Shown here in pieces: positions 1 to 5,137 of a stretch of DNA of 5,137 nt (position 1 is the stretch's first letter; the number at the start of each line of letters is the position of its first letter). A program made the position numbers and the translations under genes. The stretch is from an uncultured Gammaproteobacteria bacterium. GTDB taxonomy: Bacteria > Pseudomonadota > Gammaproteobacteria > Pseudomonadales > Azotimanducaceae_A. The stretch spans positions 1-5,137 of the forward strand of contig CAJWGQ010000191.1 in assembly GCA_913041025.1 (NCBI GenBank), given 5' to 3'. A model generated the notes under the pieces. The model was not told where the DNA came from, did not search any database, and saw nothing but the letters and a program-made list of their open reading frames with translations.

Positions 1-2181
1 TTCACACAATCGTTTTTCGGCGTGGCGGGCGCTCTTGATGTCAGAGGAACGCCCGGAGAAACTTATTTCAGGGGAGTGCGCAGACTAGACAACCCTGGGA
101 ATTATCCAACGCCGATCGGGGCGTCCGATCGGGTGGACATTGTTAGGGGGCCAGCCTCGCCAATCTACGGACCGGCGAAGATTGGCGGTTATTTGAATTT
201 CAACCCGAAGTCAGCGCGCATAGAAGAGACTGGCGCCTACATAGCGGAAAACACAGGTGCGCTGTCATACACCACAGGTAGCTGGGACAAGAGTATTCTG
301 ACAGCGGAGATCGGAGGCCCCGCGGAGATTGGCGGCAAGCCGATGGGTTTTTACCTCTACGGAGAACTAGAAAACTCTGGGAGCTTTTATAAGAACGCGC
401 CTGGAGTAGAGCAGTCCCTGATTCAGGCCAGCTTCGATGTCGACTTGAGCGACACTGTACAGCTTCAATTTGGTGGTATGTATCACGATTTCGCAGGCGC
501 GCAGAATGCTGGCTGGAATAGAATAACGCAGGACCTGATTGACAACGGCACGTATATCACAGGATCCCCAGCCTCTCTAGATCTGAATGGTGATGGCAAA
601 ATCTCGCACCAGGAATTTTTTGGTGAAACAGATGGCGTAGGTTTTACGAACTTCAACCCTTTCAAATTTACCCCTGGTGGACTTAAACCGGGAGACACCA
701 CAACAGCGGAAGATTTAGGGCTTACAGATACAGGGCCAATGGCACTAGTTACTGGGGTAGGAACGACCACACTTGATCCATCACTTACTTTGATCGCCTC
801 CGACGACACACTTGAAAATCAAGTAACGACCTTATACTTCGATATCATCATGGGCCTCGAGTCTGGTTGGGAAATCACCAATAAACTCTTTTATGAGTCG
901 TACGAAAATCTAAACGAAAACGCATATGGCTTTTCGCAATTCCATGAAACTTATGTAATCGAAGAAAAGTTGATTATCGAAAAACTTTTCGAAGGAGACA
1001 GCATGCGGGCGATCGTGCAGTTCTCACCCTCGTTAAGATACACAGATTTCGAGCACGGCGACGACTATACTAACGAATACTTTCACCGCAGGGACTTGAC
1101 GGGCCCCAGCACAGCATTAGACGCTCGCCTTTTAGCGACGAGAATCCATGACGACTATACGGAGTATTACATTGGCGATTATATGGATCTCGGCGTTGGC
1201 TTTATGACGGATCTCACCTGGTACAGCGGGTTGTCGGTCTTAGCCGGTGTCCGTTACGACTCTATCGATATGGAAAGTATGCAGCCATTAGATAAACTCC
1301 TCCTGGCTAGCTCGAACAACTTTTGCCTTGACGGGAGTTGTGTGGATCTTAGCGCCGATGGAGATGTTTCGGGAACATCTTGGACCTTTAGTGTTTCCTA
1401 TGACATTGGGGAAACAGGTTTGATTCCTTACGTCACCTTATCAGAACAAGCGACGGTGATAGCAGGGCAAGGCGGAGAGCTTACCGTGAGCAACGTGGCG
1501 TCCGGCGAAGCATTCGATACCTCCGAACTCATGGAGTACGGGATAAAGGGGCAACTCTTGGATGATAGATTGTACTTTTCTCTGTCTGTTTATGAACAGG
1601 AAAGAACGGACTTCTCAGCTCAATCAATCGTAACCAATCAGGCCGTATCAACGGAGGGCACAGAGTTTGAGCTCCGATGGTCCGTTAACGAGCAGCTTTT
1701 GGTTGGTATGACCTATACGCAAGCCGAGGCCACCAATATAGCCACTGTGGCCGATGGCGATCGATTCAGCTTTATTGGAGCTGGAGACCTACCAAATATC
1801 GCCCCTGCACTCCACTTTGGTGGCCAGTATGGTGGAAACGTCAGTGTCCAGGCGAGCGGCGGCAAGCGAGCTGGGATGCCTAAGAATATATTCTCCGCCT
1901 ACGGAACTTACTCGTTCGGAAATGGATTTAGCCTTAGCGCAAGTATGGCTGACGTGGACTCTGTTCCATCCGGATTCTCGAATAGCATCACGCTACCCGC
2001 CTACACCTTGTTTAACATGAGTGCGGGATGGGAATCTGAACGTTGGAGCGTAGTTGTCACTGGTAAGAATTTGACGGACGAGCTTTATTTTAGATCGAAC
2101 TTCCCGAACCTATTCGGTAGTAATATCGTTCTGCCTGAACTTCCTCGCCATTTCTTGGCTAAGGTTCAATATACTTTTTAG
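1..2181 (+). CDS. TonB-dependent outer-membrane receptor, 5'-truncated by window edge
   Basis: Outer-membrane gated channel that would import a scarce ligand (siderophore, other metal complex or organic nutrient) using TonB/ExbBD energy; the substrate cannot be read from sequence. The frame is open from base 1 (726 codons to the TAG). The GTG at 22 is not the start, because plug-like sequence (FTQSFFG) runs upstream of it; the signal peptide, TonB box and early plug lie outside the window. Seen: plug motifs ETYFRGVRR, IGASDRVDIVRGP, SPIYGP and GGYLNF (about codons 20-70), then a long barrel rich in alternating aromatic strands. It ends with the usual C-terminal block GKNLTDELYF (codons 688-697) and a terminal YTF, the Phe expected for BAM recognition. 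Oddities are an EF-hand-like loop at codons 194-205 and only two cysteines, at codons 442 and 447. It converges on the purine permease. Family call is secure; substrate unknown. Confidence 0.95.
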   Translation, partial: FTQSFFGVAGALDVRGTPGETYFRGVRRLDNPGNYPTPIGASDRVDIVRGPASPIYGPAKIGGYLNFNPKSARIEETGAYIAENTGALSYTTGSWDKSILTAEIGGPAEIGGKPMGFYLYGELENSGSFYKNAPGVEQSLIQASFDVDLSDTVQLQFGGMYHDFAGAQNAGWNRITQDLIDNGTYITGSPASLDLNGDGKISHQEFFGETDGVGFTNFNPFKFTPGGLKPGDTTTAEDLGLTDTGPMALVTGVGTTTLDPSLTLIASDDTLENQVTTLYFDIIMGLESGWEITNKLFYESYENLNENAYGFSQFHETYVIEEKLIIEKLFEGDSMRAIVQFSPSLRYTDFEHGDDYTNEYFHRRDLTGPSTALDARLLATRIHDDYTEYYIGDYMDLGVGFMTDLTWYSGLSVLAGVRYDSIDMESMQPLDKLLLASSNNFCLDGSCVDLSADGDVSGTSWTFSVSYDIGETGLIPYVTLSEQATVIAGQGGELTVSNVASGEAFDTSELMEYGIKGQLLDDRLYFSLSVYEQERTDFSAQSIVTNQAVSTEGTEFELRWSVNEQLLVGMTYTQAEATNIATVADGDRFSFIGAGDLPNIAPALHFGGQYGGNVSVQASGGKRAGMPKNIFSAYGTYSFGNGFSLSASMADVDSVPSGFSNSITLPAYTLFNMSAGWESERWSVVVTGKNLTDELYFRSNFPNLFGSNIVLPELPRHFLAKVQYTF
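580..615 (+). other. EF-hand-like calcium-binding loop inside the receptor
   Basis: The twelve codons read DLNGDGKISHQE followed by FF. This matches the canonical EF-hand loop: D at 1, N at 3, D at 5, G at 6, I at 8, S at 9 and the bidentate E at 12, then a hydrophobic residue. It lies in a polar, Gly/Pro/Asp-rich stretch after a predicted early barrel strand (LQFGGMYHDF), so an extracellular loop is likely. Calcium binding is inferred from the motif; flanking helices are not evident, so it may be a loop-only, dockerin-like site. Confidence 0.6.
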
Positions 2182-2194
2182 TCTGATAAGCATC

Positions 2195-2225
2195 GCGCCC
2201 AGTTCGTTTCAAACCGACTGGGCGC
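2195..2225. terminator. Bidirectional GC-rich hairpin between convergent genes
   Basis: GCGCCCAGT (2195-2203) pairs perfectly over 9 bp with ACTGGGCGC (2217-2225). A further CG/CG pair (2205-2206 with 2215-2216) forms above a single bulged T, leaving the loop TTTCAAAC. It starts 13 bases after the receptor stop and ends 31 bases before the permease stop, the expected place for a shared terminator. Neither 3' flank carries a strong T-run, so it is not a textbook intrinsic terminator. It could act weakly, with Rho, or mainly as a barrier protecting mRNA 3' ends. Confidence 0.6.
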
Positions 2226-2256
2226 ATAGCTCTTGGATCCTTGTATTAATCAATTC

Positions 2257-3561
2257 TCAAGAACCTAAGAATATAAACTTGAGTGCGAAAACGGCTGCAA
2301 CTATATAGACGGCGATAGGACACTCTTTAGGGCGCAGGCGTATAACTTTGATAACAGCATAACTAATAAACCCAATCCCTATTCCATTCGCGATCGAAAA
2401 ACTAAGCGGCATCGAGATCGCGGTCAAAACAGCTGGGGTATACTCCATCGGTTCACTCCAGTCCAAATCCACAAGCCCCTGGGCCATGGCGGCGGAAACA
2501 AATAGAAGTGCTCCAGCCGTTGCATAAGCCGGCACACTTTGGGCAAGTGGAGAAAGGACAAGACATAGAAGAAATAGTAGGGCGACCGTAAGGGCCGTTA
2601 ACCCCGTTTTACCCCCACTCTCGACTCCCGAGGCACTCTCTATGAAGCAAGTCGTAGATGAGGTACCAAACATCGCTCCTGCTGCCGTCGCACCGGAGTC
2701 TGCCAAGAGAGCCCTTCCAATCCGAGGCAGTTTGCCATTCTCATCGAGAAGCTTCGCCCTATTCGTTACCCCCACTAAAGTACCGGCGGTATCGAAGACA
2801 TCTACCAGAAGTAGGGTTAGGATGACACTGAGCATAGATAGTTCAAAAGCGGCCGCGATATCCATTTGCAGAAATACGCTCTCAACGCTGGGTGGCGACG
2901 CTAAAATACCTTTGAACTCTGCATCGCCCACCAGCCAGCCCGCAATAGAGACGCTTATCATTCCGACTATAATCGCGCCTTTGAATCCCGACGATACAAG
3001 GGCTGCAATCAAAAATAGGCCAATCAATGCCATGACAGAACTGAACTGAGTCAAATCGCCAAACGCAACCAAGGTAGCGGGATTTGCGACGACGATTCCA
3101 GCATTTTTCAAAGCGATAAAAGCTATAAATAAACCTATACCGGCCGAGATACCTATCTTCAGGTTTTTCGGTATTGCATTGATTATCCAGGAACGAATCG
3201 GCAAGACACTGATCAAAATAAACAACAGACCAGAAATAAATACGGCACCCAGAGCTGCTTGCCACGAATGACCAGACCCCAACACAATGCCGTAAGTGAA
3301 AAACGCATTCTGACCCATTCCTGGGGCTAAACCGATCGGGTAATTTGCAATAACGCCCATTAAGATGCAGCCAACAGCCGCTGCTAGGCATGTGGCAACG
3401 AACACGGCTCCAAAGTCCATTCCTGCCTGAGATAAGATGGCCGGATTGACAACGACGATATAAGACATAGCAAGAAATGTGGTCGCCCCCGCTATAATCT
3501 CAGTTCTAATCGTCGATCCGGTCTCTGAAATGCTAAAAAATTTATCAATATAGTTATACAT
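2257..3561 (-). CDS. NCS2 family purine permease (AzgA/COG2252-like; guanine, hypoxanthine or adenine uptake)
   Basis: Inner-membrane proton-coupled importer of purine bases for salvage. The 434-residue protein from ATG 3561 (MYNYIDKFFSI) fits the usual family length of about 430. It is hydrophobic throughout, consistent with the 14-helix NCS2 fold. Family hallmarks numbered from this Met: TTFLAMSYIVVVNP near residue 30, GLAPGMGQNAFFTY with Asn85, VDVFDTAGTLVGV with Asp257, and CFIESASGVESGGKTGLTA with Glu308. The Asn, Asp and Glu correspond to residues reported as essential for substrate binding in the fungal AzgA transporter, so it looks functional. The frame continues upstream to a TTG at 3624, but the extra 21 residues are not family-like and would cover the likely promoter. 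ATG 3561 is therefore chosen although no clear Shine-Dalgarno precedes it. Which purine is preferred cannot be told. No purine-riboswitch core is seen upstream. It converges with the receptor gene and diverges from the DUF1800 gene. Confidence 0.93.
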   Translation of the reverse strand: MYNYIDKFFSISETGSTIRTEIIAGATTFLAMSYIVVVNPAILSQAGMDFGAVFVATCLAAAVGCILMGVIANYPIGLAPGMGQNAFFTYGIVLGSGHSWQAALGAVFISGLLFILISVLPIRSWIINAIPKNLKIGISAGIGLFIAFIALKNAGIVVANPATLVAFGDLTQFSSVMALIGLFLIAALVSSGFKGAIIVGMISVSIAGWLVGDAEFKGILASPPSVESVFLQMDIAAAFELSMLSVILTLLLVDVFDTAGTLVGVTNRAKLLDENGKLPRIGRALLADSGATAAGAMFGTSSTTCFIESASGVESGGKTGLTALTVALLFLLCLVLSPLAQSVPAYATAGALLFVSAAMAQGLVDLDWSEPMEYTPAVLTAISMPLSFSIANGIGIGFISYAVIKVIRLRPKECPIAVYIVAAVFALKFIFLGS

Positions 3562-3658
3562 AAGTGCTTGGTTTTTCGTTTTAATAATAGACAGGCCTCT
3601 CAGCTTGATAATCGCGACTGCCAATTTAATTACAGGTTACACCCAGCATTCACGACAT
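3562..3658. promoter_or_regulatory. Divergent intergenic region between purine permease and DUF1800 gene
   Basis: This 97-base AT-rich gap must contain the start signals for both flanking genes. It shows several AT blocks (TTTTAATAATAG at 3579-3590, TTGATAATCGCGA at 3605-3617, CAATTTAATTAC at 3622-3633) but no clear palindromic operator and no conserved purine-riboswitch core. With so little room the two promoters are likely close together or overlapping. Confidence 0.5.
3584..3611 (-). promoter_or_regulatory. Possible sigma70-type promoter for the purine permease
   Basis: On the minus strand, TTATCA (3611-3606; 4 of 6 to TTGACA) is followed after 16 bases by TATTAT (3589-3584; 5 of 6 to TATAAT). 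Transcription would begin near 3577, giving a leader of about 16 bases before ATG 3561 and excluding the upstream TTG as start. The match is by eye in an AT-rich gap, so it is tentative. I could not pick an equally good promoter for the divergent DUF1800 gene, though TTGATA (3605-3610) and TTTAAT (3625-3630) on the plus strand are fragments of one with too short a spacer. Confidence 0.3.
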
Positions 3659-3736
3659 ATGAAGAACTTAATGAATAAACTTTGGGTATCCCTATGGGCT
3701 TTGGTCAGCGGCTTAAGTCTAAACACCGCCTTCGCT
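3659..3736 (+). other. Sec-type signal peptide of the DUF1800 protein
   Basis: The first 26 codons have a short basic n-region (two Lys), a hydrophobic core from about residue 8 to 21 and an Ala-Phe-Ala -3 to -1 motif, with mature protein starting IDLTPID. There is no twin-arginine motif and no lipobox cysteine, so Sec export with signal peptidase I cleavage is the reading. Starting at the internal ATG (3671) would still leave a working-length signal of 22 residues. Confidence 0.75.
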
Positions 3737-5137
3737 ATCGATCTAACTCCAATCGATAACTCCCAATTTGGTTATGAAGAAGCAAAGCATCTCGCGTCAA
3801 GAGCAGGATTTGGTGGCACCCCCGAAGAGATCGAGATTTTAGTAGAGCTCGGCCCTCAAAAAGCCGTCTCGAGATTTTTCGAAGACAACAGAGATGGACT
3901 CAAATTCGAGCACTCAGGTATTTTCGACGAAGGCTTGGACCCCTTTCCTCCAAGTCGACCTGCCACGACGAATTTAGCAAAACGTAAAGGCCAGGCCCTT
4001 GGCATAGAAGTAAAAAGTGAGGGGAACCGCCGCCTGCAACCAATCGTCAACAAATTTTTTTACTGGCTGAGAGCTAGCCGACTCGAAACAGATAGGGTGG
4101 CTTATTGGTGGGCGAATAGAATGCTTTCTTCTTCTTATGCACTTCAAGAGAAGATGGCTCTGTTCTGGCACGGACACTTCGCCACCAACGAAGACAAGGT
4201 TCGTGACTATAGAAAGATGCTAAATCAAATACAGCTCTTTCAAGAAAAGGGGTTGGGTAGCTTTCGAGAGCTATTAAACGATACGGCTCAAGATCCAGCT
4301 ATGTTGGTCTTTCTCGATGCTGGCGTGAATACCGCCGACTCCCCAAATGAAAACTTTGCGAGGGAAATAATGGAGCTCTTCACAATGGGTGTAGGGAATT
4401 ACTCCGAAAAAGATGTACGCGAAGCAGCAAGAGCGTTTACTGGATGGACGGTCAAAGGAACAAACTTTTATCGTGATAACACCAACCACGATATCGGTGA
4501 AAAAGAGTTTTTATCTTTCAGCGGGAATTACGATGGCACAGACATTATTGAAATCATCTTATCTCAAGACCAGACAAGCGAGTTTATCTCGACAAAGATA
4601 TATCGATATTTTGTGAATGACAGCATCTCTGATGAGGGGATCAAAACGCTTGGTAACTTACTTTCCAACGAGGATTATCATATAGCCAAATTCCTGCGGA
4701 CATTATTTCTCTCGAAGGACTTTTATCAAAACGCCGGATCCCACATTAAAAGCCCTATTGAATTGATGATCTCCACTTACAAACTAATGGGAGCGACTGC
4801 TGTTCCAGGAGTGCCAGATTTCAACGAAGTATCTCAAGCATTGGGCCAGCGCCTTTTGCACCCCCCAACAGTAGCGGGTTGGTCCGAGGGCAAAAGTTGG
4901 ATCACGCCATCTCTACTATTTGAGAGAGCCAACTTTGTGCTAGATGTCGTGTTCCCAGATTTAAACTTCGTACCACCTGATAGGTTCCCCGTATTTACTC
5001 CGGAGGTTGCGCGAGTTCAACAACGGCTTCGCCAAGGAAAAAGCATAAGCCAGGCGACAAAGCCTAGCGGAATAAGTGAATCCATGAGCATGGCCCAGTC
5101 AAACCAAATGGCTGATCAGGATGAAGATTTTAATACG
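3659..5137 (+). CDS. Exported DUF1800 family protein, 3'-truncated by window edge
   Basis: Member of the DUF1800 family (Pfam PF08811), whose biochemical role is not settled. 493 codons are open to the last base with no stop. An N-terminal Sec signal peptide is visible: Lys residues, hydrophobic core LWVSLWALVSGLSL, and AFA before a likely cut after residue 26, so the product acts outside the cytoplasm. The domain runs from about residue 42 to 425 with its typical blocks in order: HLASRAGFGGTPEEIEIL, WWANRML (150-156), QEKMALFWHGHFAT (163-176), DPAMLVFLD, NENFAREIMELFTMGVGNY (230-248), DVREAARAFTGWT (252-264), KSPIELM, and LGQRLLHPPTVAGW (395-408). A polar Met/Gln/Ser tail follows from about 455. 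No cysteine is present in the part seen. The start is ATG 3659 or, equally possible, ATG 3671 (residue 5), which has GAAGAA four bases upstream while 3659 has no evident ribosome-binding site. Family members usually sit beside a DUF1501 gene, so one is expected downstream. Confidence 0.92.
   Translation, partial: MKNLMNKLWVSLWALVSGLSLNTAFAIDLTPIDNSQFGYEEAKHLASRAGFGGTPEEIEILVELGPQKAVSRFFEDNRDGLKFEHSGIFDEGLDPFPPSRPATTNLAKRKGQALGIEVKSEGNRRLQPIVNKFFYWLRASRLETDRVAYWWANRMLSSSYALQEKMALFWHGHFATNEDKVRDYRKMLNQIQLFQEKGLGSFRELLNDTAQDPAMLVFLDAGVNTADSPNENFAREIMELFTMGVGNYSEKDVREAARAFTGWTVKGTNFYRDNTNHDIGEKEFLSFSGNYDGTDIIEIILSQDQTSEFISTKIYRYFVNDSISDEGIKTLGNLLSNEDYHIAKFLRTLFLSKDFYQNAGSHIKSPIELMISTYKLMGATAVPGVPDFNEVSQALGQRLLHPPTVAGWSEGKSWITPSLLFERANFVLDVVFPDLNFVPPDRFPVFTPEVARVQQRLRQGKSISQATKPSGISESMSMAQSNQMADQDEDFNT

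Noticed and set aside
22..24. GTG as the start codon of the receptor
   Set aside because: In-frame sequence before it (FTQSFFG) belongs to the plug domain, and a receptor starting here would lack signal peptide, TonB box and half the plug. The gene is cut by the window edge.
112..133. Two copies of the palindrome-like CCGATCGGG 13 bases apart
   Set aside because: They fall in the conserved plug motif (PIGASDRV) and are explained by the coding sequence.
483..809. 108-codon open frame antisense to the receptor
   Set aside because: Ser/Pro/Val-rich low-complexity translation produced by the Thr/Gly/Asp-rich sense codons; no support as a gene.
1060..1160. Direct repeat GACGACTATAC at 1060-1070 and 1150-1160, exactly 90 bases apart
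   Set aside because: Both copies encode DDYT in frame in neighbouring barrel segments; similarity ends immediately outside, so chance or shared strand-turn composition explains it better than a duplication or binding site.
2642..3049. 135-codon open frame antisense to the permease
   Set aside because: It is fully antisense within a well-supported gene and has no recognisable domain or start signal.
2882..3391. 169-codon open frame on the same strand as the permease, shifted frame
   Set aside because: It lies wholly inside the permease gene, has an odd Cys/Arg/Trp/Phe-rich composition and no domain; it is a shadow of the real gene.
3562..3624. TTG-initiated 21-residue extension of the purine permease
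   Set aside because: The added residues are not family-like, TTG is a rare start, the length from ATG 3561 already fits the family, and the extension overlaps the likely promoter.
3562..3658. Purine riboswitch upstream of the purine permease
   Set aside because: No conserved three-way-junction core or paired P2/P3 loops are visible, and the predicted leader is too short to hold one.

Overview
The window holds three protein genes in alternating orientation, so each is probably its own transcription unit. They are the 3' part of an outer-membrane TonB-dependent receptor (+ strand, cut by the left edge), a complete inner-membrane NCS2 purine permease (- strand), and the 5' part of an exported DUF1800-family protein (+ strand, cut by the right edge). 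The receptor implies a Gram-negative host. Moderate base composition and the receptor/DUF1800 types suggest a free-living, perhaps aquatic, proteobacterium (gammaproteobacterium most likely), but there is no taxonomic marker and this is inference only.

Layout. Positions 1-2181: receptor, from the middle of the plug domain to the C-terminal Phe. Positions 2182-2256: a 75-base convergent gap with a strong GC-rich hairpin that could end transcription from both sides. Positions 2257-3561: permease, read leftward. Positions 3562-3658: a 97-base divergent gap that must hold the promoters of the permease and the DUF1800 gene. Positions 3659-5137: DUF1800 protein, 493 codons with no stop before the window ends. 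There is no gene-free stretch above 100 bases, and I see no RNA gene, mobile element, CRISPR array or riboswitch.

How the genes relate. Nothing in the sequence ties the three into one pathway. Receptor and permease converge; permease and DUF1800 gene diverge and could share regulation only through the short gap between them. The points most worth a second look are a near-perfect EF-hand calcium-binding loop in the receptor, a lone cysteine pair in the same protein, and the DUF1800 protein, whose family has no settled function and which usually neighbours a DUF1501 gene (expected just past the right edge). I do not find convincing evidence of a wholly new system inside these 5.1 kb.
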